A stretch of DNA of 64,000 bases from Epichloe hybrida (GCA_019022495.1 JAFEKR010000026.1:186001-250000), one strand, 5' to 3'; positions 36,756 through 50,686 are shown, counted from the first letter of the stretch. Notes: a model not told the origin generated them from the sequence alone. Numbers and translations are program-made.

Positions 36756-39700
36756 GGCTAGGGGGGATATTCTATTAGTGTTAACCCTAACACCCTAATT
36801 CTTCTATTATAATACTTTATCCTTCTCTAAATTAATATAATCCTTAGTTCCCTAATTAGCTAGGTCCTATGTGTTTAGTCTAGATAGTTAAAGTTTCTCT
36901 AATTATAGGATGTATAGTTTTAGGTTATCTAGGTGGATTTTTCTTACTATCTTACCTTCTAATAGTTTAATCTTATATATTACTAAAGATACCTTCTAGA
37001 TAACCCTTAATAGTTTCCCCTAGGTCTTATAGAACTTTTCTTTTAACTTATTCTCTTTATTTATTTTCTCTTATATAAGATTTCCTACCTTAAAACTTTA
37101 TCTAGGTTTTATAGTATTATTCTAATTATTTACTTTACATATCTAAACTAACTCCCTTTGCTTCTCTTATAAGTCCAAGTTCTATAGATTTGTTTCTTAT
37201 AGTAGTTTTAAGTTATTTGTTTCTAAATTCTCTAATTCTAAAGTCTTAAGTTCTTCTACTTCTATATGTTTTATAAATAGTTTGAATCTATTATTAATAT
37301 TACTAGGCTTATCCTAATACTTAATATATACTAATTATTAATAATTACTATAATACTTAGGATTACTTAATTCTAGGTATCTAGAGAAATTCTATTTCTC
37401 TTTATAGCTTATTTTATTAGTTATCCTTTAATAAGTCTTACATTTTATTTAGCTAATCCTATTAAAGATAGGTATAAAACTAGTCTATATATTACTATAG
37501 TTTTATGTTTCTCTAAGGCTACTTAAAACATTAGGTTCTTAAAGTATAAGCTATTATTATAATAGATTCTTCTTAGCTATCTAAATATTAGGCTCTAACT
37601 CTTATCCTAAGCTTATATAATAGAATCTCCTATAGCCTCTCTATAGGATTATCCTAACGCGAATTTTATTATGTAGTCTATAGTAACTAATATATATGCG
37701 TCTCTATTCTTTGCTTTTGGCGTTATTAGACCTAAATAGTTTATTATAACTAATCCCTATGGTTCTAACACTATAATAGTCTTAGGATTTGTCTAAGGAA
37801 CTTATGTCCTAGTTTATTAATATACTAGGTATAAGTAATAGTATAATTCTATATCTTTACTTTAGTCTAGCTAAAAATACTTTCCCTAGAGTTTATATAT
37901 TATAATTATAGTCCTAAAATATCCTCCTATATTATAGGCTTCCTATAACTTCTTAGGCACTTTAGTGGATAGTATGTATTCTACTAATAACTTATTAGAC
38001 TCTAAATAATACAGAGTCTAATTAAAAATTTAATACTTTAAGGATTAATACTAAATAAGTTTATGTTATTTATTTAGGATAGTTTAGTGTCTAAAAACCA
38101 TAGCTAATAGGATTTCTCTATACTATATTAATTTAAACTATTTAAGAAGTTCTTAGTATAACTTCTTTGTTATGTCTTTATCTAAACTCCTACCCTCTAG
38201 TAGAATTAAAGTTATGTTTATTAAGACTAAGATTAGTTAGTCTCCTATAGCTAGCGTAATATTAACTCCTATTCTTCTATCTACTAAGATTAGATCTCAT
38301 CTTAGATAATCTAGCATCCGTGATATTCCATCCGCGATCTTTATAATCTTTATGGTGTTTAGGTAGTAAATATATTCTACGTTTAATTCTTAGAGTATGT
38401 CTACCTAGCGGGTTACCTTCCTATAGACTTCGGATATATTTACTATTAAATTAATAATGCCCTTATGATTTATATAGACTTTTAATAGGTGTAGTAAATA
38501 GTTAAGTAACTATCTTGTTTCTTTTAGTCCTACTATAATTATAAGTATCTCTTTTTCTAGCATAGAGTATTATTTCTTAGTATCTTCTAGTTAATGTAAT
38601 ATTCACATAATAATTCGTACTTTTAGAAAGTTTATATCTATAATACTAGTTCCTAGTTCTATGTCTTCTATCTAAAATAACACTTCTTCTATTCTAGTAT
38701 CTAACGCGTCTATAGCTATATAAAACTATAATCCTAGTCTGGCGCTAAATATAGCATTCTCTTAGATACTTTTATATATTTTCTATATTACTTATTAAGC
38801 TTCTAGTGTTTACTTAGGTTTTTCTCTTAATACCTTTTCTCTCTAGATAGAGGGTTTTCCTATCTTTATTATTTTTGGTTTTTTATAAAAGAAAGCTTTC
38901 TTAATAGTAACCACTAAGTTAGATTTTCCTAGTATAAATTTTTATAGGAATAAAGTTAGGTAAATAAGTATAAGTACTTTATCCTAGGATTAGGGTGGTT
39001 AGTCTTTAAATTATTTAGCTAGGATAGTAAATCAGTTATAATGTTTTTAAGCTAGTTATATCTTTCTATTTTTTAAGGAATATCTAATATATTTAACTTT
39101 AGAAGCAAACAAGGTAGTTTTATATTTACTTAACCTAATTAAAGCCTAGGTAACTCTTAGAAAGTACCTTTTCTAGAGGAAATTAAAATAGTCTTCCTAT
39201 ATTTCTAAGCCTAAGTAATAATTATTAATATAAATAGAAAAGGAAGTGCGTAAATCTTCTATATATCCTAGAATTAATTTGCTCTTAGTACTATCCTAGA
39301 AAAAGAGGTGTCCAAAAGTCAGGTCTCTAAATCTAGTGTAAGTCACTAGTAAGCCCTTTAATCCTTATGCTATGTTATTATAATAATACATTTTGTTTAG
39401 CCTAGTGAAAGCTAATTTATGTTTATTAGGTGGATAGATACTAATAGCCTAAAATCCGTTTGAAGTATTAGTCTGTGATAGAATCTGAGAGTAACCACAA
39501 TAAATTAAATCTAGATTAGCCTCTATGTTGTGATATGGATAACCTAGTTTGATTGTTTTGCTATTTACATCTTTGTAATTATAAACTACTTAGAAAACCT
39601 TCTGTCTAGGTTTTAGAGCGAAAATTGTTAGTATAACCTATTTAGAGTTACTGTGGATAATAATTCCCGCCCTCTCTATTACTAGGAAAACCTGTTTTAA

Positions 39701-42700
39701 GAAACCTTAATAAGCAGCGGAATACTTATATTATTTGTGTTTGCTAGGCTTTGCTCCTAGGATTAGGTTAATATAATGCTAAATAAGATTAGTAGTGTGT
39801 ATATCTTTAAGCTTTAAAATAAAGTAGTCTTTAAAAGTGTAATATAATTACATAATTATTATTCTCTAGTTATTATCTCCTATATAGCTTCCTAGTGTTA
39901 TACGTGAATTCTTAAACTATAAAATAATGGTTTTAGGGGGTAAGGTGGATAATAGGTGATTTATATGGAGATTTTAGAATCTTAAGGGGTAGCCCTTAAT
40001 TTCCTAACTTCCTATATAAATTAACTTACTAGTCTGTCTTGCTATGTCCTATGCACCTAGTACACGCTTTCCTAGTGAAGCTAAATTAGCTAAGTCTATG
40101 ATATAATGCCTGCTAGCGCTAGTTTCCCTTACTAAGCCTTGCTACTTCTTATTTATATAAGGATTTCTGATTTCTAAGGGAGACCCCTTGATTTTCTAAC
40201 TTTATATATAAATTAATATATACGCGTGTTCTAGCGTGTCTAGGGCGTATTTAGCTACCTACTCTATAGCTAAGTCCTTAGAATATAGCAACCTATCTAA
40301 TGTTTTCTAAGGCGAAACTTTAATCTAGCTATTTATATAGGGTTTTTTATTTCCTTAGGTAAACCCCTTGATTTTCTATTTTCCTATATAAATTAGGTCT
40401 CTCTAGTGTCTATTAGTGTCTAGATTATACTTATCTTACTAAGGTAGTTAAGCTAATCCTATAAGTATTTCTAGGAGGTTTAATAGTTCTATTTCCTTAT
40501 CTTTTATTAGGTTAGAGGTTGTTTTATTCTCTTTAAGTTCTTCCTCTATTTAGTTTAGCTATTTAAGCTTTATAACACTATAAGTAGTATTTTTACTTTA
40601 CTTTCTTTTCTAGGCCTTCTCCCTTTATTTAAGTTAACTCTAGGTAATCCTCTATTTCTTAGGTATTTATCCTATAGGTATTAGTTTAAAGGAGTAGGAG
40701 GTAAGTAGTTTTATTTCTATCTTATTAGTAATCTTATTAGTAAAGCTATTTGTTCTAAAAGTCTAAATTAGTTTCTATAGGACTATAGTGCTATTAATTA
40801 AAGTTAATTTATATTACCCTAATATAGTTTAGTCCTTTATTCTAAGTATTATGCTATTCTCTTCTAAATTATCTAACTTAGTAATACTTATAATTATTCT
40901 TTCTGTTTTAATTTCTATTTTCTTACTATTTATAAATACTTTTTGTTTTTCTTTCTCTATCTAAGCTAATACTTCTTTATTTCTAGTTTTAGTAATATAA
41001 TCTTCTAATAATCCATCCTCCTAATATATATGTTATGTCTAATTCTTAGTTATTTTCTATTTAGAGCTTATTCTCCTGTCCTTAACTAGTAGTATTAGAT
41101 TAATTATTAACCCCTGCGAATAATTACTAGTAACATTATCTGTGGTTCTTATTTTTTTAAGTCTAACTTATTTGTTTGTTTGTGAATTTATATGTTTATT
41201 CCCCTTAAGATTTCTTTAACTTCTTCTAGGATCTCTTAATTATCTTCTATAAACTTTATATATTCCTTAGGTTTAGTTCTCTTAGGAATTTAGCCCTATT
41301 TATTAGGCCTATAAAATAAGTCTAGGTATAGGTAAATTAGTAGAGTCTAAGAGACTTTATTTATTCCCTTAATAACTAACTTATTATTAGTATAATATTC
41401 CATAGCTTCTATTCTCCTTAGCTAGACTTTACCTAATAATATATCCTAGTCTTACTAAACTAGTATAATATAAAACTTTACTAGAGCTAGGATTCCTCCT
41501 ATAACCACTTGTAGATAGGAGTATAAGGTAATTAGATATTTAGTATTATTTGCTATTTAAATATACCTTCTCTTACGGAGTTAAACTACTAGAAATCCAT
41601 GTTATACTAGGTAGCTTTTACTTACTAGTTCTACACTAGACCCTTTATTAATTAAGACTAAGTTATATTAGTATCCCTTAATATATGTTATAATATATCC
41701 TAATATTATTACTATAACTCTATTAGGTTTTATGACGTTATTCTAAGTAATAATTGCGTTTACTAACCTAATTATTACATTAGACTAGAAAGTTAGCTAG
41801 ACTACTTCTTTAAATAGTTTAATTAGATTTATAATTATAGACTTTACCCCCTTACTCTTTATCTTTTTCTAACACTATATAAGATAGCTTAACTATTATT
41901 AAATGATTAGAGTAAGTTAAAGTAGCTAAAGAATACTTATAGAAACTATTATATTCCTAAGGTATTGCCCTAGATTAAATAGAGGAATATAATACTCTTT
42001 AGTTACCTAAATCTTCTCTAATTCTAGTCTTTGTTTCTAGGGGGGATTTTCTCTAATCCTTACGTCTTTTATTAGCGTATCTCTAGGCGAATTTAAAACT
42101 ATTAGGGCCTAGGAAGGGCCTATAATTCTATCTAAGTAAGGTCTTAGAGTAAGCAATAATCTCTTAAATTCCTCTAGAGTTATTTCTTAGACTAGACCTA
42201 TTATATCTAAAGATAGCTGAATCTAAGTTTAACTAGCGTCTTCCTTATCTAAGATCTCCTTAACTCTTTATTAAGCACGTTTATCTAAAATAATGCTAGG
42301 CTTATTAGCTTATTTTATGATCTTTCTAGCTAGTCCTTATGTCTATATAGGTTTTATAAATTTCCCTTTTACCTTAGTAAGAGTTATAGTATAGGTAGAA
42401 TTTACCTTATTCTCCTCTTAGATATAACTTAGGGGTCTGTAGTTTAGTATAGAAGTATTAAGTAATAAAAATCCCTAAGTTAGAATAAAACCTAGTAATG
42501 GGATTATCTCTCTTTCTAAACCTCTAATAAAGTTAGACTAGTTTAAATTATCTAACTCCTATTATTACTCTCTCCTTATTTATAAACCTTTAGTACTCTA
42601 ATATACTTAATATTTCTTAAACTTATCTAGGGGGTATATATCTCTTTGTAAATAGTTATACCCTATATATCCCTATTCTTTATATAAGAAACACTAGAAG

Positions 42701-45373
42701 AAATCCGGATTATACTATATATCTCTCTATCCTAACTTAGTTATTATTATTGTGGATTTCCTAGGGGACTAGGGAGGATTAGTAGTTATATACCTCCCCT
42801 ATCCTAATTACTTATATAGCCTAGATAATTCTCCTACGGATTAAGCTTAGAATGCTTTAAGCTAGTAGATAAGCTTTACTATCTATTTATCTTTTTTTAT
42901 TTAGGCTTTAGTAGCTAACTTATCTCTCCTAGCTTATTCTTTTATTTATATATAAACTAGGTTTAAATAATTTACTATTCTAGGATCTTTACTAAATCAT
43001 AGGAGTTTCTTAGAAGCAAATAAGCGGTAGTTATATAGAATAACTTTAAGATCTAATATTATAAGATCTTTTGAAGCCATTCTATAAGCCTATTTGTCTG
43101 TTATAAACAAATAGTCTAACACTCTTTCCTATAAGTAATAATCTAATTCTCTATCTACTATATATATTATAAAGTTAGTAAAAAGGACTTATCTTATGTC
43201 TACCCTTACCTTTAATACTAAATATTTTACTCTTTAAATATAAGTGTTTAATATCTCTCTAGTTTCTCTAGTAAAATAATATACTTCTTATTAAGTAGCT
43301 ACTTCTATAAGTAAATTAGGTTTCTTGAATTTCTTTATAAACTTATCTTTAAGGATACTTTATTTTTATTCTTTATTATCTAGGTCTTTATACTAAGTTA
43401 TAGCTTTTCCTCTTAGGCCTTAAGTAAAGTTATAATATACTAGGGTTTTAGTATATTCAGGGATTTAAGCTATAGTTACTATAGCTAAATAGTAATCTAT
43501 GTAGTCTTAGGCTAGTTTATCTCTAGGATAACTAGAGAAAGTTATTCCCCTAATATTATATAATATTATTAGTAGTGAAGGAATATTTATAGTAGGGATC
43601 TGTCTAAGTTTACTAGTTTTCTTAGGTTTAGGAGATTAAATTATTAAGGTTAGGAAGTGAGGTAATATATCTTCTCTTAAAGTTAAAATAAGGGGTAATT
43701 TAGAACCTAGACTTTAATAGAATAGTAATAAAGCTTTCTCTAATTTAGAGTTAAAGTCTAAATCTAGGTCTAGCTATGATTAGGTTTTAAGAGGTAAAGG
43801 GTTTATAAAGGGATTAGATTAAAGATTATAGGGTATAAGAATAAAATCACCTAAGTATAGGTAAAGGAGATTTCTTTTAATAAAGCTAAGAATACACTAT
43901 AATAAATTCTAGTTATAATAGAGAATAAGGTTAAACTTAAAACTTGCTATAATAAAGTTCTCTATTAGGTTACCTAAAGTCTAAAAGGAAAAGAAAAACT
44001 AAGTATCCTAGCTTAGTAGGAAAACTATCTTAGCCTCCTTTACTACCTTCCTATTTCTTTTTACTAATTTCTTTATTTCTAAGTTAGGCGCTCCTAATTA
44101 TATAATAATTTAACTCTTTAAACCTTCTATATCTAGCTCTAAGCTAGATTCTTACCTCTAAAGTATAGTGTGTAAACTATATTTATACTATTCTATCTAA
44201 TTAGAAGATTAGATAAGTAAAAGAGTAAAGGTAAAAGTAAAGTAAAGTAAGGTAAAGGTAGGTTAGTAGTTTATGCGCCCTTTATTAGGATTTAGTAGTG
44301 AAATAAGCTTAGTAAACTATGGTTTTTATAGGTAAGAGGTAGTTTAAAGCTTGCTTTAAAGTATAAGGTTTAGTTCTTTTATCTAGAGGTGTTACGCTTA
44401 CTTATAATAACTTCTTTGCTACTATAGTATAGGAGATTAATTACTACTAGAGGTTTTAATTTAATATTTATAGTTACTTATTTTTTATAGTAATAAATAT
44501 AGTAATAAAATACTTAACTTATTACTTTATTTAAATAAAGTCTATAGTATATTTCCCTTATTAGGTTAAGTCTAGTGAATACTAATTACTAGGGCGAGTT
44601 TCTAGGTCTTAGGTATAATTTTATAATCTCTAAAAATTTAGAGAAGGATCTTATTATCTAAGTCTATCTAGGTTATATTTTATTAGTAAGGAGATAGTAG
44701 TGTTTTACTAAGTCTAGAAATAGAGGCTACTAGGGATAGCTTCTCTAGGTTAAACCTGATTTCTATAGTCCCTTAAATTAATTTAAAGTATCCTTATATC
44801 TTAGCGTGTCTAGCCTAGAATAAGACTTCTAGAATCTCTTAGTACTCTGTTAATTAGTTATTCCTAATAGTGCTAATCTATTAGCTCTTAGCTTATCTAT
44901 AAGTTATTCTTAGGTTATTTGTTTATTATTAGATTATTTTGTTCCTAGTTTTATTATAGTTCTAGATCTCTAGTTATAATTCTATTTATAATTCCTAATC
45001 TTATTAGATATAAGGTTCTTATTATTTACACTTTAACTAGTATGTCTAAGTCCTATAGTTCTTAAACCTATTACTTAAGTCCTATAGTTCTTAATAATTA
45101 CTACCTTATAGTTTAAAGCTATTCCTAGCTATAGTTAGTCTTTTTCCTTATCTCTTATTACCTTATGTTTAGTAACTATAGCTCTAAGGGTATAAATCTA
45201 TTCTTTTTCTATTTCTAACTATAGCTATACTCTAGTAGTCTATAGATAATTTCTTCTCTTAATTATTCTCTGATTGTTTGTTTAGTTTTAATTTTAGGAT
45301 TTCTAGTCTTTAAGATGTAATTATATTCTTATAGAGTAATTAAAAGAGATAGCAAGTCCTAGTCTTATTACTA
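36756..45373 (-). pseudogene. Gypsy gag-pol remnant of the 8.9-kb element
   Basis: Reading the minus strand with TAA/TAG as mutated Gln codons, reverse transcriptase is visible at about 39.7-39.2 kb (KLGYPYHNIEANLDLIYCGY, then the thumb region), RNase H at about 38.7-38.5 kb, and an integrase region at roughly 38.0-37.3 kb (DYYSVRTIGISYNKLF, like the D-L-x-G-P-x3-S core of gypsy integrases). Gag by order should lie at about 45-41 kb, but I could not confirm a zinc knuckle. Stops are very frequent on both strands and no open frame reaches 60 codons, so it is non-functional. Confidence 0.7.
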
Positions 45374-45500
45374 TAAACTTGTACTAAAATAATAGTAGTA
45401 ATAATAATGGTTAATTAGTATTTACTCTAGCTACGGTTTCCCTATAATTACTACTACTCTGATTCACCTTTTATTATGTAAGCCATTTCCCCACTCAACA
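45374..45500 (-). repeat. 5' LTR of the 8.9-kb gypsy element (127 bp)
   Basis: Partner of 36629-36755 and the right border of the AT-rich block. Its end is 401 bp before the MAPKKK start codon. Confidence 0.88.
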
Positions 45501-45901
45501 GTTCTCCCTGTCCACGTCAGCCACAGCCCAACGACATGGAGCCATCATAATCCACCCAATCAGAGAGCAGGACGTCGACGCCACACACTACGCCACAACT
45601 GCTGCTGCCACACATGCATGTGTTCGTCAAGGTCGATCGCGATCTGAGGACGGCGACACAAGCTCAAGCTCAAGCAGCGAGACGGGACCTGCAACTCCCT
45701 GACTTGGCAGCTTCCCTCCCTTCGCAGACACGAGTTGCGAATTATCGAAACGGCCGAAATTGTCACACATGCTGCGTCACTGAGAACGTTCGGTGACCGA
45801 CTTATTGACCGCCAGGCCGAGCCCCTCCCCCTGGGTGCCGTGCTAAGGTGGTTCTGTCTTGAAGTCCTTGTCAAGGTCGCGAAGCACTCCACATCGAAAT
45901 C
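45501..45901 (+). promoter_or_regulatory. MAPKKK 5' region with a possible 60-codon upstream ORF
   Basis: Normal-GC DNA between the gypsy LTR and the MAPKKK ATG, so it must contain the transcript leader and the proximal promoter unless transcription starts in the LTR. An ATG at 45614 opens a 60-codon frame ending at 45796, 105 bp before the main ATG, and could act as an upstream ORF if included in the transcript. No clear TATA box. Confidence 0.4.
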
Positions 45902-48900
45902 ATGTCGGATCCATCTCCTCGAGCTGTACGGTTCTCTGGCGGCGAGGATGAATCACAGACGGAGAGGCCAAAAGGACGGCTGCCGTCCGTGGCCGCCGTG
46001 GTTGACGACGACGTCGATGCCGACAACTCATCCCCTGGGTCAGACGATGACCCCAACGCGGTCGAAGGTCAAGACGAACTTGGAGACCTGACCATGTATG
46101 CCGAAACGCCCGTGCATACGAGTGGCCATGTGACAATACCACCAGGGCCCGCCATTAACGGCGTTGGCTGCAAAGCCCAATGGAATACTTCACAAGACGA
46201 TGCCGCCGCATATACCAATGGCGGACGACCGCAGAGACCATTGGCTCCAGCCAGAACTCCTTCGAGCACATATAATCCAGCGACATCCCGCAAACCCAGG
46301 CCATCGCCGCAGAATCAGCCATTTGTAGAGTCGATGCGATCGTCGTCGAAAACACAACTGAGACAAAGTGAGAGCAGGTTTCGTGCGCAAGAACGAGCCT
46401 ATGTGCAGAAGTTGCGACACGATGCTGGAGGCGAATATTTCACATCCTATCAAGGAATGAATGGAAACGATTCAGACTCGGAAGGGGAAACCCCTTCCTC
46501 AGAGGGGCCGTTTGAGGATCGATTGGATCAGGAAACCATCATGTTTTATGGAAATGACGACCTTCAGCCAACCGACGAGGATATGAAAGACCCGGATAAC
46601 CGAGAGAGGCTTGAATGGTACGGAATGCTCGAGGCGGTCTTGACTGGTGATGTAGTCCGTCAGGAGAAGAAACGACTGATCGGCGCCTCGGATCAGCAAG
46701 CGAGCAAAACCGCACACAAATCAGAGCTGTGGCTTGGTGTGAGGGCCAAATCATGCGGCCGGCAGATTCCCGTGCAGAAGCGGATGGTTGAAGAGGCTCG
46801 CAGCACCGTGGACAAACTCCTGGATGAAATCATCAACTTCGAGGTCAAGGGTGAGAGCGAAGCCGGAAAACCGCCACACGAGCAGGTCAAGGACATTGTC
46901 AAGAAAATTGAAAAGTGCGAGAGTCTTTATCCGTCGTGGCATTCGCTGGCGTCAGAACACAAAGCGGCCGGCTCACCCTTGTTCCACGAGGCCTACGATG
47001 CCATATTCTCCTGGTACAACACCAATAAGATGATCAACACGGAGCTGGGCATTTTGAAAAAATGGGTTGGAAATGAGGAGCTGGACTTTTCTCGGACAAA
47101 ACAGCGATCGCCGGCTGTCGATGGCATCACGACGGACGAAACCTCCTTTCTGGACAGACTGATGAAGGAAGATGGGTTGCAGTCTCTGTACGACGATGAC
47201 GAGCGAAATCCTCAAAAAGGCATGCTGTGGCCAATTTCCTCCATTATCAGCAAGGTCAAGGAGACGCTCATTCACAACTCTGCACCTTTTCAGAAACGTC
47301 ATCTTCCCCCGTACCTCGAGGAACTGTTGACGCTCATCAGCTTCCCATCCCGGCTCATTGAGGAAATCACCAAGACGCGTCTCGAATACGCTAAGAGAGT
47401 TAAAGAGGCTGCTCAGCAGAACCCCATGATGCAAGAACAGATGATTTCACAGTTTCAGCTGCTGCTCAAGTTCGCCATCCGAATCAAGCAGGAGTATCTG
47501 TCCATCGAGAGCCCGGAACCTGGCTGGGACCTGCCGCCGTGTATAGACGAGTCCTTTGATCAAGTCGTCCTCGAGGCTCTGAAGTATTACTTCAAGATGT
47601 TGAATTGGAAGCTGAGCGGCAACAAAAACACCTTCAAAGAGGCCGAGTTGTTGTTTCAGGAGTGGGACTTTGCGAACTACATTGGAAGTCATCTCCAGGG
47701 GGGGCACATCGAAGTTGCCGAGCAGTTCAGTTCGCTGACGTTCAAGGCCCTGAACCGACTAAGCCAGACATTCGAAAAGGAGCTGCAGGTCAAACCAAAA
47801 GAGAGCGCTGCGGAAATGAGCAAGCGTTACAAGGCTTGCCTCGATTCGGTGCGCATTCGTCAACGAATGCTTCAACGATTTTCAAGAATGCTCAGCGACA
47901 ACTATGAGCATGTTTCCGACTTTAGCATCTCATTTCCCCCGGAATCCATGCAGAAGTTCTATGACCAGCTGGTCGCGTCGGGCCATTTCCGCGTCGAGAC
48001 TGGGGTGTTTGAGAAGCAGGGCACGTACGTGATTGCATCCCCGGAGCTGCATGGCCGACTAGACGATGTACAGGCCATGATGGCCGTGACCTCGCTGGAT
48101 CGATTCGCCGATGACTTGGGTGAGCAGTACCTTCTTATCCTGCGGCCCGAGGACTCGCTCAACTGGTTTGGCGAATCCATCACGGTGCCGCTCCGGGGGC
48201 AAAACATTGATTTGAAGCGAGGACAGCTGCGACTGTGCGCGACTGGCTCCCAGTCACTCCCGGATGCAAGACGAGCATTTCTTGATGCTGTGGATATGCA
48301 CGTGGATCTACTCCAGGAGTCTAGGTCCAACATCCACAAAGTCAATTCGAGGCTCATGGAGATTCGACGCGTGGCCTACAAACTGTCCAACACATTCATG
48401 GACAGCGTGGAGGTGATTCGGAAGCAGACGGAAGGGAAGGACTGCCAGGAGCTCATCCAGACATGCTTTATATTCGCGACAGAGTTTGGTCAACGTTCGC
48501 TCCTGTACATGGACAGCAATAGGCGACAGATGAACAACCTGAAGCTCACCAAGCTCGCCCTGGACTGGGTGAGCTTCATTTGCGACGACTGCATCGCTTC
48601 GGATCGCAAAACTTTCAGATGGGCCGTCTTGGCTCTCGAGTTTGCCATGGGCATGACGCGCGGACGGCACATTCTCGCACTGGGCGACGACGAGTACGAG
48701 AAACTGAGAACAAAGGTTGGGGGTTGCATGTCGTTGCTGATCTCACACTTTGACATCATGGGCGCAAGGTCCAACATGGCAGCGCAGGCAGAAAAGGAGC
48801 GGATGGAGGCTCTCGTGGGCCAGTTCAGAAAGCTTGACAAGAACAGGATGCTGGACGACGAGGAGGCCGCGCGATGCATCACGGAACAACGACTAGTGAG

Positions 48901-50072
48901 TCTGGATGTCATGGACGACTTCCGCCGAGAGAGGGAAGGCGAGAGGCGCGCCCTGGGCCGCGTGCTCGAGGCCACCAACGATGCAGATCGGTCTCTGGCC
49001 TACCTGTCCTCCTCGGCAACCAATGTGACGAAGCGCTGGCAGCAGGGCCACTTTGTCGGTGGCGGCACCTTTGGCAACGTGTACGCAGCCATGGACCTTG
49101 ACACTGGTCTGCTCATGGCAGTCAAGGAGATCCGACTCCAGGACCCCAAACTGATCCCCACGATTGCTGAACAAATCCGAGAAGAAATGGGCGTGCTGGA
49201 AGTGCTGGATCATCCCAACATTGTGCAGTACCACGGCATCGAGGTACACCGGGATCGTGTGTACATTTTCATGGAGTACTGCTCAGGCGGATCCCTAGCC
49301 AACCTCCTGGAGCACGGGCGTATCGAGGATGAGCAAGTCATTACCTTTTACGCTCTGCAGCTTCTGGAGGGCCTCGGGTACCTCCATGAAAGCGGCATCG
49401 CCCACCGTGATATCAAGCCTGAGAGTAAGCTGACCCGACGGACCATATTCCACCTCCTCTTGATGTCCACCTTTTTCTCTCTCTCTCTCTCTGCTGGTTC
49501 TCCCGTCTAACAAGTAGTTGCCAGACATTCTACTCAACCACAACGGCATCATCAAGTATGTCGACTTTGGAGCCGCCAAGGTCATCGCGCGGCAGGGTCG
49601 CACACTAGCGGCAGACTTGCATGCGACCAAGCCCAACAAATCCATGACTGGCACGCCAATGTACATGTCACCGGAAGTCATCAAGGGAGAGAACCCGGGC
49701 CGGGCTGGAGCGGTCGACATTTGGTCTCTGGGATGTGTCGTGTTGGAGATGGCGACGGGACGAAGGCCGTGGGCCAACCTGGACAACGAATGGGCCATCA
49801 TGTACAACATTGCGCAAGGCAACCCGCCCCAGCTGCCGTCAGCTGATCAGATCAGCCCTCAGGGATTGGACTTTCTGTCGAAATGCTTTGCGCGAGACCC
49901 CAAGGAACGACCATCGGCCATGGAACTGCTTCAGCATGAATGGATCATGGCTGTTCGCAGCCAAGTGGTGGAGCCAATGACACCATCCGATGGCAGCTCG
50001 TCGGCACTGCCGACTCCTTTGGCTGCGAGCTCCGGCAAGGGCGGCTACATTACGGATGGAAGCGGTTACTGA
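45902..50072 (+). CDS. ssk2: MAP kinase kinase kinase of the Ssk2/SskB/Os-4 type (HOG pathway)
   Basis: Ser/Thr kinase at the top of the osmotic-stress cascade, normally activated by the Ssk1 response regulator and phosphorylating the Pbs2-type MAPKK. Two exons, 45902-49424 and 49525-50072, with a 100-bp intron (GTAAGC...CCAG) that splits the Asn codon of HRDIKPEN. The product is 1356 aa, matching the usual ~1350-1370 aa of Sordariomycete Os-4 proteins. Kinase signatures: Gly loop GGGTFG at residues 1053-1058, Lys1075 (MAVKEI), catalytic Asp1170 (HRDIKPEN), DFG from Asp1188 and MSPEVIKG. Residues 1-250 are Ser/Pro/acidic and probably disordered; roughly 250-1000 is the conserved helical regulatory region of the family. 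All key catalytic residues are present. The start is the first ATG of the long frame. An 8.9-kb retrotransposon lies 401 bp upstream. Confidence 0.95.
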
Positions 50073-50686
50073 GAGGCCAGCACGCACTCTCACACATGTA
50101 CGCATGCAACACACACACACACACACACACACACAGGCACAGGCACAGGCACACATTTCGGGTCTTGTCTTGCTTTCACCATTTGTTATCAAGTGACGAG
50201 GCAAGTGGTGTGATTTTTTTTTCTTTTCTGTCGCAAGGTAGCGTGGACGCGGGCGGTGATTTGCCAGATATCATGATTGTAATGGCGGACAAGAGGCCAT
50301 GTCCATTTGGACGGGGTGGCTTAATACTTGATACGATAGGTAAAGATGAAATCTGGACAGGGGGGGGGGGCAAGGTTGATACTTGATACGATGGGTAAAG
50401 AGGGACAGACGGAACAGAGCTCTCGGAGCATCGAGCATCAGAGCATCAGAGCATCCATCACATCATCCATCCGTACATATACGTAAGCCTACACGAACAA
50501 CTGGTCGACTCTGGGACTCCACAAATTCTGCATCGGCGGGGCGCCGTGAGCGGGGGAGGGGCAAGGAAGCACACAGAGTCGACCAGAGTTGGACTCTTGA
50601 TTTTTCTTGGATTCCGAATGCTCGCTCACAATTGCATGCAATCCGTCCACGTCAAACATCCATCAAGCGCGACCCAATCTTGATCA
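50073..50686. other. Intergenic region with microsatellite and short direct repeat
   Basis: 3' region of the MAPKKK and promoter of the deaminase. It holds an (AC)n run at 50108-50136 followed by three AGGCAC units, a G10 run near 50361, a 25-bp direct repeat (50322-50346 and 50377-50401) around ACTTGATACGAT, and GAGCATC/ATCCATC repeats near 50425-50475. No gene seen. Confidence 0.7.

Larger units (their letters stand above)
36629..45500 (-). mobile_element. Complete RIP-mutated Ty3/gypsy element (8.9 kb) upstream of the MAPKKK
   Basis: 127-bp LTRs (36629-36755 and 45374-45500) start TGAACTCGTA / TAAACTTGTA and end ACTTAATA / ACTCAACA. They are flanked by GTTC (36625-36628 and 45501-45504; a fifth base T is ambiguous), a likely target duplication. 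The internal region is on the minus strand, so the right LTR, next to the MAPKKK, is the 5' LTR. The insertion accounts exactly for the AT-rich block between the two normal-GC islands. Size is on the long side for gypsy elements with such short LTRs. Confidence 0.88.

Noticed and set aside
49500..49524. Premature end of the MAPKKK at the stop after the first long frame (49508-49510)
   Set aside because: The stop lies in a 100-bp intron. Splicing 49424 to 49525 restores the catalytic-loop Asn and the rest of the kinase.
50108..50154. Tandem repeats considered as a CRISPR-like or telomeric array
   Set aside because: Simple AC and AGGCAC microsatellite without spacers or the fungal TTAGGG unit. 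CRISPR arrays are not expected in a eukaryote.
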